Assembly (NCBI RefSeq): GCF_010093535.1
Contig: NW_022985166.1
Span: forward strand, 1,132,537 to 1,196,536
DNA length: 64,000 nt
Reading direction: 5' to 3'
DNA from: Lindgomyces ingoldianus
Lineage: Eukaryota > Ascomycota > Dothideomycetes > Pleosporales > Lindgomycetaceae
Position numbers and translations under genes: made by a program. Shown in pieces: positions 54,430 to 64,000 of the stretch (position 1 is its first letter; every line of letters starts with the position of its first letter). A model generated the notes under the pieces. The model ran no database searches, was not told where the DNA came from, and saw only the letters and a list, made by a program, of their open reading frames with translations.

Positions 54430-56914
54430 AGTGCCATGTACGGAACTAGCTACTTCATTCAACTTCTAGAAGAGAGCATCATCTACTCCAACAAACTCAC
54501 TATCTCCTTGTTCACCATAAAACCAGTCCAGAAATTTCTTCCAAAGAAACTCGTCCGTGTCTACTCAGTCCTGAATCGCGAATCCAATCTGGCCATCACC
54601 CATGCTAGCAACTCTCCTGCTGACAAAAACTACAGCAGCGCCCTGCAGCTAAGCCTGGCACAGTGTCGCAAAATACCAACACCCTTCCAGATGGTTTGGC
54701 TGGAGTGAGGACTACGAAGACACCCCCTTCCACACATGAATAGTCTAAAAACATGTCATCCCGTGCTTATATGCTCGGCTGTGGATAGCCACTAGGAATC
54801 TCATTTTGATCTCTACATCCCGGATCGCCCAGCGCGCGTAGACATTGCATCACTCTCCAAAGCAATGGTAACCATCCGGCTCGAGCGAGTGGTTTGCCTC
54901 TACACCTTTTTGCGAAGACCCCCCCCCCCCCCCACTTGTATCGACAGTCCAGATTTAAGCACTTCAGAGCGAACCTCCCGGTTCACATGAACCAATAATC
55001 AAAAATCGCCGTGGAGCATACTAGCAATTTAGTGCAAGCTTTGCACACTAGGAGCCATTCGGTAGCAGGGCTCGTAGTCGTCGATATGATTGCAGATCCT
55101 CGCTCTGATCTCCTAGAGCAGATTGATCAGAGTAAATGCTCTCCTCTCTATTTGATCATTAAACCCACCATGGGCTTTTTCGGCGTCTTCACACATACGT
55201 TCGTTCATTGAGATCGCTAAAGTTTTTGGCATAAAAATGCGACGCAATTCTTTGGAGAGGTTATGTTGTTTAAGATACAGTGTTGGTCTTACCAGACCTT
55301 TACATTATCGCTAGAGTCAATATGAACTGCAGTCACTGTGAATGCCTACGACATAAAACTACGTTTGCCCGGCTTGTCGCGCTCTCCAAATACAGCATCG
55401 TATCTAGGTACCTGTCTCGTTGCAGAAATTTCGGTCACAATATGAGAACAATCTGCTCGATGACATACTAAGGTCGACACAATACTTAGTCAATGTTTAT
55501 ATCGAATCCTGTTTGTTTGCCTCTTCCTTGTTCTGGCACATGGGAAGTTGTTATACCCACGAGTTTCTGCAACACATTCGCCCCTATTTTTCATGTTGTG
55601 GCAATCAAATGGTCGTTAAATTGCTCGACTAAAGGAACAACTTGTCGCACTTCTTGAACACGTTAATGTCTATTTCTTTTTGCGGCATCACGACAACCTT
55701 TCATTCCGGGTGCATTTCATTCACATTACTAGACTCCCCAGAAGCCGAACCACATCATTTTACTCCTGGCCGGTAATTGAGATATAGTAACCCCATTGTT
55801 GGCTGCTATCCCCTTTTCGGTCTTTTTATATCCTGGACTCGACAAGGACATTCTGGGTCAAACCACACAGGGTCGGATGCATGTAGAGGTCTACCTTGAC
55901 CCTGAAACGGGATTCTTTCGGCACAAGATCGATTTGTGCGAACAGAAGCTGCACATACGAGACCTTCATTAAATTTCCAATCCTCGGCTGAAAGGGTAAT
56001 CGTGGACGATGATAGAAACTCTTCAGATACTCCCCAGACCAGGGTCCTGCTAGAATTTATAGGAATGGAAGGGAACGGAATGTTAGTCTCCTTTATTTTT
56101 GTCGTTCGTTGCAGTGCACCTTCTCCTCTCGCATCTCAACGCCGCTGCCAGGGACCGAGTAGTGGCTAGCTTGGACTCGCAGATCCGCTTGATCCTACTC
56201 TCAGCCAGCCACGAGGGATAACATATCCGCCCCTGCACCTGACTATCAAAATCTTTTATCGAAGCTGCGAAACAGTGGCAGATTCTGAGCCCAGTGCTAG
56301 GAATGTTGGAGGCTGCTTATCCGTCCTCCCAAATTGGTAGGAGCTGAGGAGATATCGACCGAGTTTACGGCCGTCTTTAGTTCAGATGAAACAATCACGA
56401 TGTTCGTTAGAATTCTTGCAGCCCTTGGCAATAATACAGCCTTCCACAAGAATTCAGAATGGGCAAAGGTATATTTCGTTCATTTAGCTGAGGAGGGGCT
56501 GAGCAATCCGCCGAACAACTCGAGACCCTGCATTCAACCGCTATCGTGCCCAAGACTCACTCCAGCCCAGCAAGTTTCTGCCATGCAGGCGGAGCAAACA
56601 CCCGTTTCGTTCCGTCTTCTTCCAATTTCATTTGCGGAATATAGCGCTGGCAAGAGAGATCAATGCAAGCTCACGGCGCAGTCATGCAGGGGCAGCGTAG
56701 CCCTACAGGGGTTCATCGATGCAATTGCGGAACACCTCCCGGCGCGCTTAGGCCACAACCTCAAGGATGTGGAAGGAGGTTAAGTGCCTGGCCTTGTATT
56801 TCAGTTCCGTAAGATGACCGGACGGCTCACTGTTGCTTTGACTCCCGCCCTGTCGGCCTTGAGCGAGCAGGATACCTCTCATCAGTCACAGCGAGAGCTA
56901 GGATTCCTTCAATC
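54430..56914. other. Mostly empty region of about 2.5 kb
   Basis: A 90-codon plus frame (54,436-54,708) begins six bases after the PARG stop but has no recognisable content. The other frames (55,011-55,632, 55,936-56,169, 56,334-56,783) are equally featureless, though the last could be an upstream piece of the broken PHD gene. A 17-base poly-C run lies near 54,920-54,937. Confidence 0.45.
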
Positions 56915-59020
56915 ATGCCTCCTTCATCTTTGAAAGAACACGGGATCCACTTCCGAATCGCCGATTCTCCGGACAACTTGGAGAGTTGTGACAAAGGCTC
57001 AATTGAGTTATTCACCCTGGTCTTAAATATCAAAGACCTTAAATATACGAATTTTGGAGGCTCCGCGACCGTTGATAGACGGCAATATGAGAAGGAATTG
57101 AAGAACGAGGCCGAAGTCCTAAGAGTAACCTGTACCGATGTCAGTCGAGCTGATGATATGGAGGAGGAATGGCATTAGAATCTGAGACCCCTCGTTTTCA
57201 ACCGATTCAGCAGAGAAGATGAGGAGAGTTATCGGCGGCCCCGACATCACCACTGGTTGGTCGTTCCACGGTGATCTATGCACCTGGCTTCACTCACTCG
57301 CGTCCATTAGCTTCCAATGTCGAAAACACTTCCCTAGTCGTAGTCGACCGGTACTAAACCGAGATAGCGAGAGGATTTTGACCAGAAAGCGACAATATGG
57401 TCAGCAGACAACCCTAGAGACTATTGGTGAGTTTACAAGGCACAAGTATTGCTGGAACGAATGAAGATGGTGTTAATGGTCAGTATTTAGTGTTGACCAT
57501 TTCAGTTTGCCAAATTTCAACCTCGCCAAACTTACGTTCCCGAATTTCGAAGGCCAGACGAAGAAGACTCTAGATCTAACAATTGGCCTTCTCTCTTCAG
57601 ATCCAGGGGAGTGGTTTGGGCTACCCAAGGTAGAAATGCTGATGGACGATCGCGTTCGGATGTTCAATCCCAAATTGCTTGCTAAACTTAGTAAGGTAAG
57701 CTCCCTAGAATATCCATTCCAGTTACGAAAAGGCACGCGCGTCGAACATGTCCCCCTTGCCTTCCACTTTGCATTCTGGGAGGCCAAAAGCTCAAGTCAA
57801 CGAGCAGCAGGTCATCAGGCCGCCAAAGTGCAAAGTGCATTGAAAGTCAAACTACTCCTAAAATGGCAGAAGGGAGTGAGCAGTAACGCAGGCGTGCCGT
57901 GGCATCCGTTGGTGTGGTATTTTATCAGTGCCGGCTCTAGGTGGGAGATTCTGGCGTGTCAATTCGAGCAGAATCGCACTGCGACGGATGAAATTTGCGT
58001 AGGTTGTCCTCCTATTTAGTCTCAAATCTCTGATAGTTCTAGGTTTACCAAGAACTATGGTCCGGCGACTGCACACGTATCGACCAGGCTTTACAACTTC
58101 TATACCTGGTCGATCTCATCGTGTTGTGGGGTCAGCACCAGTATAGCCATTTGCGGGCGCGTGTGTTCGACGTCTGGAGGCTGAAATGCGTGGACAACCA
58201 TGTCCAGCGTTAACAGACACCACTTGGAAATACAAGCTAGACACTAACGCTAAGACATTTCCGTGGCTTTACCCAGGTCAAGAAAATCAACAGTTTGCCA
58301 CATTGAATCAGCAAGAAAGGCCCCGACGGTATCGTTCACAAAGCCATTCGCGACTTGAGGATCCCTTGCACCAAATAGGACGATTATCTTTAACATGCCA
58401 TGAGAAAGAATACCATATACTAGAGCGCGATGATTACATCTGGATCCTCGATCGAAGCTCAGAAGCGGATGACTTGTTGATTGTGCGGGTTGATGTGGAT
58501 GGGAACGTCTTGGCTCCGTTATTTGTCTTCTGCTCTCACATGTGGGGTCGCAAATACTTTCTACGTTTCCAAAAGGAAGAAAAGCTGAGACAGCAAGAAG
58601 GTGTCCTGTCCGAGTTCAAATGCGACTAGAAAGGACGGTCTTACATTGAGAGTTGCATTAATAGCGCCAAAGGTCACGTTTGTAAGCCGCAATCTCAGTT
58701 CTGCGTCATAATTCCCATGAATGGTGGTCCTTGGTCCAAATCCCGAAATGGAGGCTCAGCTTTTGAAGATTTTGAGAAGCGCTTGGGTCTGCCTTCTTTG
58801 ATCGAAGCAGCGGAGAAAGCGAACGAAAAGTGGTGCACATGCCAAGCGACCTACAATGAATTCAGCCCGAGCATGATTCTATGTCAGAATATGAAGTGTT
58901 CTGTTGGGTGGTACCACACCAGATGTGTGGATCAGCCTGAGGGTTTCTGCGATGAGAATTGGTTTTGTCGCACGTGTCTCACGCGATATCATACCCATGT
59001 ACTGCACTATTCACTCATTA
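56915..59020 (+). pseudogene. Broken PHD-finger protein gene
   Basis: Successive plus-strand segments read like one fungal protein but are interrupted. 56915-57175 ('GIHFRIADSP' to 'ADDMEEEWH') ends at a TAG (57176) with the same frame continuing 'NLRPLVFNRFSREDEESYRR'. 57507-58000 follows ('LTFPNFEGQTKK', 'GVPWHPLVWYFISAG'), and a likely intron leads to 'VYQELWSGDCTRIDQALQLLYLVD'. The frame then shifts to 58186-58626 and meets a TAG (58627) in an otherwise open frame. It continues to a complete C4HC3 PHD finger at ~58,830-58,980 ('WCTCQ', 'ILCQNMKC', 'WYHTRC', 'WFCRTC'). PHD fingers read histone tails, so an ancestral chromatin role is likely. Some breaks may be undetected introns; at least two look like real lesions. 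Confidence 0.55.
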
Positions 59021-59213
59021 GGCATAGCTCCTTTCTCGTACAGTATATAGTCAGCCCAGAGCTCTATCGAGCTCCTCAGACCTTACAATACACTCGTGCA
59101 ATCCACTTTGTTTGGATCTCAGTACCTTGTTGATTCGCTTACCATATGACCCCTTCTCAGCTCATGCAAGAGTTATGAGCCCGGCGCGCTTCCGCTGCGC
59201 CATTTGGCTACCA

Positions 59214-59334
59214 ACCACCAATTCTCGGACGGCTGGAAGCATGCTATGGGGATCGAATTCAAAGGCCTCTTTCCGATAGAGGTCCGTGAATTCGATCCCC
59301 ATGGCATGCTTCCAGCCGTCCGAGAATTGGTGGT
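59214..59334. repeat. Short palindrome, 48-bp arms
   Basis: Arms 59214-59261 and 59287-59334 are inverted copies differing at one base, with a 25-bp loop. Each arm carries the copia segment that encodes 'FSDGWKHAMGIEF'. The structure marks one of two inversion points in the rearranged copia fragment. Confidence 0.9.
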
Positions 59335-60290
59335 GGCGTGCCTCATAGTAGGTTTTGGGCACAGGAGGTAGATGATCTCGATGGAGAGCTTTGGGAGCGA
59401 TGGTAGCGGGTTTAGCGGGGTCTTTCATGAATGCAGCAGCGTATCGTCGACGCCTTGTTCTGCTTTCTCCCTCTATGATGTTTGATTCATTGATGGCGGC
59501 CGCGCTTCCAGCAGGGCCTAGTCTGGTGGAGTCCTGGAGCCATGTGCGAGGGACGAAGTCGGTTCCTTCGAAGATGCCATGAGACTCATGATCGATCGCA
59601 GCGGTGTGCCGAGTGGTTCTGGCTTGCTCAAGATGATCGTCATCGGCCACAAACTCTAAGACCGACGACGATCATCTTGAGCAAGCCAGAACCACTCGGC
59701 ACACCGCTGCGATCGATCATGAGTCTCATGGCATCTTCGAAGGAACCGACTTCGTCCCTCGCACATGGCTCCAGGACTCCCAGACTAGGCCCTGCTGGAA
59801 GCACAGCCGCCATCAATAAATCAAACATCATAGAGGGAGAAAGCAGAACAAGGCGTCAACAATACGCTGCTGCACTCATGCAAACCACCACTAAAATGTC
59901 TGGCTGGTACCACGCCTTCGCATTAGGCTTTATGAAAGACCCTGCGAAACCCGCTACCATCGCTCCTAAAGCTCTCCATTAAGATTATCTACCTCCTGTG
60001 CCTAAAACCTACTATAAGGCACACCACCTGTGAGAGCACTGTGAAGCAGGAAGCAGGAAGCGTAGAAGGGGGTACAGGATAGTATTAATAGACGAATCCT
60101 TGAGGAGACTCAGGGGTTCGTGAGAGGATATATATATATGTGCTGGGGCACGTGACAGGACGTTATGTGCCCAAGGCTAGGCCAAGGGCTCTCTAGGGAG
60201 AGTCCAAGGCATGTCTAAGTTAACTGTGACACCACCACTAATTCTTAGACAGCTAGAAGCATGCTATAGGGATTAAATTTATAGACCTTT
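59287..60290. mobile_element. Rearranged Ty1/copia polyprotein fragment forming a large palindrome
   Basis: The left arm (59287-59641, read on minus) and right arm (59667-60290, read on plus) are inverted copies of the same piece of a copia polyprotein, the linker before reverse transcriptase: 'FEGTDFVPRTWLQDS', 'GFMKDPAKPATIAPKALH', 'PKTYYEARHHQFSDGW', 'EFTDLYRKEAFEF'. The arms are separated by only ~25 bp. The left arm lacks about 57 bp present in the right ('SGWYHAFAL' region). The right arm is interrupted by a solo LTR at 60029-60231 and its distal end is RIP-like mutated while the proximal part is not. Apparent long frames across the junctions (such as minus 59,650-59,162) are artefacts of the palindrome. 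Confidence 0.8.
60024..60236. mobile_element. Solo LTR of 203 bp with 5-bp target duplication
   Basis: The LTR spans 60029-60231, begins TGTGAGAGC and ends TAACTGTGACA (TG...CA). It is flanked by CCACC on both sides (60024-60028 and 60232-60236), the typical LTR-element target duplication. A TATATATATATG box lies inside. It splits the copia coding text exactly at 'AHH|': the segments on either side join to the uninterrupted left arm. It probably arose by recombination between two LTRs of a small retroelement. Confidence 0.8.
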
Positions 60291-60713
60291 ATTGTAAGGC
60301 TGAGATGGCGCTTATGTGCGACGGGTATATATACTATTCTATCCTGAAAATCAACCGTTGGTTGATTATTCGCACCTTTTTGGTTGTATTGGCGGAGTAG
60401 TGCGGAGCCCTGTCCATATATATAATACTAAAAAACAGTTTACTTTACTATGTAATAATTAATAAAGTATATAATCTATAGTAAAGGATTTTAAGTTTAA
60501 TACTAAGCTTAAGCATATTAATATTTACAACTACTAGCTCTGCTAAGAGGTACAAAAAAGAAGGATTTACATATGCTATATTTTTACTATAGACATGCTA
60601 GCTAATAACGTTACTAAGTTTTTACTTTAATAGAACTATTAAGTGTTTATTAAATAACTAGGCCTTATTTCCTTAAGTATGTCAGATATGCGCACCTACT
60701 GTCAAGACAGGAG
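60291..60713. other. AT-rich decayed DNA
   Basis: About 420 bases of A/T-rich sequence with stops in all frames from ~60,420 on; no recognisable content. Confidence 0.5.
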
Positions 60714-61031
60714 TGTCACGATTGTGCACGAGTAAGGTTATAGAGCTTCACAGAGGTCTAGTTTAATTACTACGTAAGGTATTATAGTAGGTACAAGACG
60801 TTGTGTAAGAAATAAAAAAGTTTAAAAAAAAATTAGTAATTAAATACTTAGCTTAAAAGTCTAAGCACTTTAGGTATAAATTAAGCCTATTCTAAGTTTA
60901 GTTAGTGTTAAGGTAGTTTATACTTAAGTTTATATCTATGTTATATTATATTTATGTTAGACGTGCACTAATAATACTCTAGTACATATCTAATATAGTT
61001 ATGTCTAGGATCTAGAGAGGATACTGTAACA
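60714..61031 (+). repeat. 318-bp LTR, plus orientation
   Basis: Starts TGTCACG and ends CTGTAACA (TG...CA). It is an inverted copy of 63080-63397, of identical length, differing mainly by C-to-T and G-to-A transitions. No matching 5-bp duplication at its flanks (AGGAG and GTACC). Confidence 0.75.
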
Positions 61032-63079
61032 GTACCTCTTCTTTTATTAAAAAAGGAATTCTTTACATTAGTAGTTCTAGCATTAAGTTGTCTTTATTAA
61101 AGTATAGGTTTAGTTTAGATAAGTATTAAGTGTAGAATTAAGTTACTATAGAGTTTTTTTATAAGGCTTCTATAGGTTTTTATAACAGTTTATTATATCT
61201 AGTCTATTTTATAAAGTATTTATAAATATATTTTTTTTATTAAATTAAATTTATTTAACATCTTTTATAACATATTTTAGTTTATTATTTATAATAATAA
61301 GTTTAGGTAGCAGGTTTAGCTATCTAGGTAAATAGTTAAATTTAAGGGCTACTTAGCGCAGTAATAATATATAGAACATAAGGTGTATCTTTATGCTGTT
61401 AGGTAGGATTAATTAGTAAGCATATAATAAAACTATATAGGCTACTATAAAGAAGCTAAGGTTCTTTTAATTAAGTTTCTTTAATTATTAGTTTATTTAA
61501 ATATTTCTAGTGTCTAGCTAGACCTTCTTACTAGCTGCATATATAAAGGCAAGAGTTTAAAATTAGTTTATGTACTCTTATTAAAAAGCTTAAGCCTATA
61601 TAAGCTTTTTATAAACATATTTAAATATATTTTAAATTTTATTAATAAATCTATTTATGTTTATTACTTATATAAATTAATAAGTTAGTTAAGAGGTATT
61701 TAAAAGTAGTTTAAATCTTATTTAAAAGTAGTATTTTTAGTTTACTAAAAATAAGAATACTTATATTAATTTAAATGTTATGTTATTAGCTTTAAACTAT
61801 GCTATAGCTAATTATTTTACCTAGTTATTTTACTAGTAGTTTATATACACTTATAAAACTTATTTTATTATAGCATTTACATTCTTAGTCTAGCTGTTAG
61901 TCTTTAGGTAAAAAGCTGTAAATAAATAAAAGATAATTTAAAGCTATTTATAGAGTTTGTTTTAAAAGGCTAAGACAAACTGTGTACCTTTATCTAATAT
62001 AATTATGTTAGGTAGGCTATAGTAAACTTATACATATTAGTAGAATAACTAGGCTATATTAGGGGTAGTTATAAAAGAACATAGTATTAAGTGTTAATAC
62101 TTAGTTAAGTAATTAATAACTACTATAATATTTATGTACCCTTTAGATAAAAGTAGGTTTATAATAAAATTAATTAATATATCTTTTTAAGCTTATTTAA
62201 GAATTAAGAGTAGTTTAAGTAAGCTATTATACCTTTCTTAAAAAGCTTTTACTTTATAGTAAGTATAGCAACATAATACATATTAGCGTACAGTATAGAA
62301 CATGTAGGGCTAGTAGTACTCTCTCTGTAGTAGGTTAAAAGTCTTTCCTTTGCCTAGGTGTTCTTTAATAAGCAAGTTATGTATAATTTAGAGTAGTTTA
62401 ATTCTTAGTTTATTAGAATTAAAAATTATAAGTTAGTTATAGTAATATAGCTTACTATTTTAGTTTTTATAGTTAGCTAGTGTTACTTTCTTTAACTAAC
62501 TAGCGCTATTTTAAAGTAAGTTTAAAGTTTCTTAAATAAATTTATTATTTAAATACTTATTAGTAATAATTTAATTAATTATCTAATTTATTTTATTTAA
62601 GTTAAGGTCTAAAAATAGCTTAAGTTAAAGTAAAGTTTAGTGTTAAGCTTTTTACACTTCTTTTTAAGCAAAGATGTTTTAGAATTACTTTATAAAAGTA
62701 TCTAGTTTTTTTTATTTTAACTAAAATAATAAGTAATTTTAAAATTAAAATAAAATAAGTATTTAAACTAATAAGCTTATTAGTAGCTAAGTTATTTTAT
62801 AGTTGCAAAGTACTATAAGTTCTTATAGTTAAATAAGACTTATATTAGATGCACTGCATTTTCTAGTTTAAGTTGCTATTATTTAAAGTAGTGTACTATA
62901 GTAAGTAATTTTTTATTATAGATCTTATAATTACTTTTTACAGAACTTATTCTTTTTAAGAAGTATGTAATAGGCTTAATAGTCCTATCTAGCTTAGTCT
63001 AGAAAAGAACTCCTACTACTATATAGTCTAAGGCATTAGCTTCTACAAGTATTAGTAGTTTAAAGTTAAAGTAGTAGAG
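61032..63079 (-). mobile_element. Decayed Ty3/gypsy pol region
   Basis: Strongly AT-rich. On the minus strand at about 63,078-62,900 a broken frame still reads as a gypsy RNase H region: 'VEANALDYIVVGVLFQTK', 'IKPITYFLKRISSVKSNYKIYNKKLL' in two short runs, matching the family pattern DASDxAxGxVLxQ ... PxAYxSRKLxxAExNYxxYDKELL. The remainder towards 61,032 should hold integrase but is too mutated to read. The pol fragment abuts the LTR at 63,080 directly, so upstream gag and reverse transcriptase are missing. Confidence 0.6.
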
Positions 63080-63397
63080 TGTCACAGTATCCTCCCTAGA
63101 TCCTAGACATAACTGTATTAGACGCGTACTAGAGTATTATTAGTGCACGTCTAACATAAACACAACATAACATAGACATAAACTTAAGCACAAACTGCCT
63201 TAACACTAACTAAACCTAGAATAGGCTTAATTTATACCTAAAGCGCTTAGACTTCTAAGCTAAGTATTTAATTACTAATTTCTTTTTAAACTTTTCTATT
63301 CTTTATATAACATCTTGTACCTACTATAATACCTTACATAGTAATTAAACTAGACCTTTATAAAGCTCTATAACCTTACTTATGCATAATTATAACA
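63080..63397 (-). repeat. 318-bp LTR, minus orientation
   Basis: Inverted partner of 60714-61031, same length. It is less mutated (it keeps GTCACAG and GACGCGTACTAGAG). Read on minus it starts near TGTTATAATT and ends GATACTGTGACA. No target duplication at its flanks (TAGAG and TTATG). Confidence 0.75.
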
Positions 63398-64000
63398 TTA
63401 TGTTATGTTAAAACCCTAGCTAAAAATAGCCTCTAAATTTAATTTAATAAGCTTAGTACTTATATAACTCTAAGCTATTAGAGTAAGCTAAAAAGCCTTT
63501 TAAAAAGCGCTTACTCTATAAAAAAGCTGCTATGTTATAAGCTTTAAAGCTTTTTAAAAAAACTTTAAAGAATAACTTTATATTATTAAGTAGTTTATTT
63601 CTGCTTTAACTTTTATTATAGTAGTAAGAACTAAGAACTTACTAGCCTTAAAGCTTACTTAGAAGTCTAGAGATAGCTTAACTCTTTTTTACCTAACACT
63701 ACTTATAACTTATAACTTTTCTAACTTAGTAATAAAATCTAACTAACTCCCTAATCCTCTGCTATTTAATAAAAAATAGAAAGACCTACCTTTCTTTTTA
63801 CATAAGCTTTAATATAAACTTAAAGGAAATGTAAACTAATTTCTCTCTAAACACTTTTAGTTACTATATGCCTACTTTTAACTTAACTGCAATATAACAG
63901 CCTTAATTAACTTACTAATAAATAAAGATATTATTAACTTAGATTAATTTATAGCATTTTTATAAGTAACTTATAAAGACTTAAATAAAAAGTTAATAGC
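63398..64000. other. AT-rich decayed DNA to window end
   Basis: About 600 bases of A/T-rich sequence with dense TAA/TAG stops in every frame. It probably continues a transposon block beyond the window; no domain is readable. Confidence 0.5.

Noticed and set aside
59162..59650. 162-residue minus-strand frame
   Set aside because: It runs across a palindrome junction in a copia fragment, so the product is an artefact.

Overview
The window looks like chromosomal DNA of a filamentous ascomycete (Pezizomycotina; a leotiomycete is my guess). The reasons are the small introns of about 46-150 bp with GTANGT donors and CTAAC-like branch sites, fungus-only families (Fung_rhodopsin, UstYa/DUF3328, DUF4360), a GH11 xylanase with a fungal gene layout, and AT-rich blocks of transposons mutated in a RIP-like way. 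I see no tRNA or rRNA gene and no CRISPR. Many exon joins below were worked out by hand from splice signals and reading phase. They are models, not transcript-supported structures.

Layout. 0-7 kb: tail of an F-box/LRR-like gene, a seven-helix rhodopsin-domain membrane protein, and a 746-residue orphan with two CxxC clusters. 7-10.6 kb: gene-poor, with a small tandem repeat and a possible relic. 10.6-15.1 kb, minus strand: a secretome block with a GH11 xylanase, a small secreted protein, a DUF4360 secreted protein and a doubtful 120-residue ORF. 16-22.6 kb is the most unusual part. It holds a TLC-domain plus Lgt-like (prolipoprotein diacylglyceryl transferase-like) membrane fusion. Past its TAG stop the same frame stays open for 183 codons and encodes eight single-cysteine repeats of about 20 residues. 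Near it lie a small secreted protein, a UstYa-family oxidase-like protein and a 56-residue secreted peptide hidden in three tiny exons. 23-24.5 kb: a second rhodopsin-domain protein. 24.5-28.8 kb: no clear gene.

28.8-37 kb is a housekeeping island: TEN1 (telomere CST complex) divergent from SNF7/VPS32 (ESCRT-III), then an FHA-forkhead transcription factor sharing a 349-bp divergent promoter with a 2OG-Fe(II) oxygenase. 37-48 kb is sparse: a small two-exon gene, a second UstYa protein and a short membrane protein. 48-49.4 kb: an amidohydrolase. 49.64-52.98 kb: a transposon with terminal inverted repeats, heavily mutated, with Tc1/mariner DDE transposase remains. 53.1-54.4 kb: a poly(ADP-ribose) glycohydrolase-like gene right beside it. 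56.9-59 kb: a broken PHD-finger gene. 59.2-60.3 kb: a palindromic rearranged Ty1/copia fragment split by a solo LTR with a 5-bp target duplication. 60.3-64 kb: AT-rich decayed Ty3/gypsy DNA with two 318-bp LTRs in inverted orientation.

The main candidate for an undescribed system is 15,960-17,921 minus. A membrane enzyme with an Lgt-like catalytic signature is followed, in frame, by an array of cysteine repeats, with a UstYa gene about 3 kb away. This resembles fungal pathways in which an enzyme and its repeated peptide substrate are fused or adjacent. That reading is inference. The sequence directly shows only the fusion, the stop, the open frame and the repeat.
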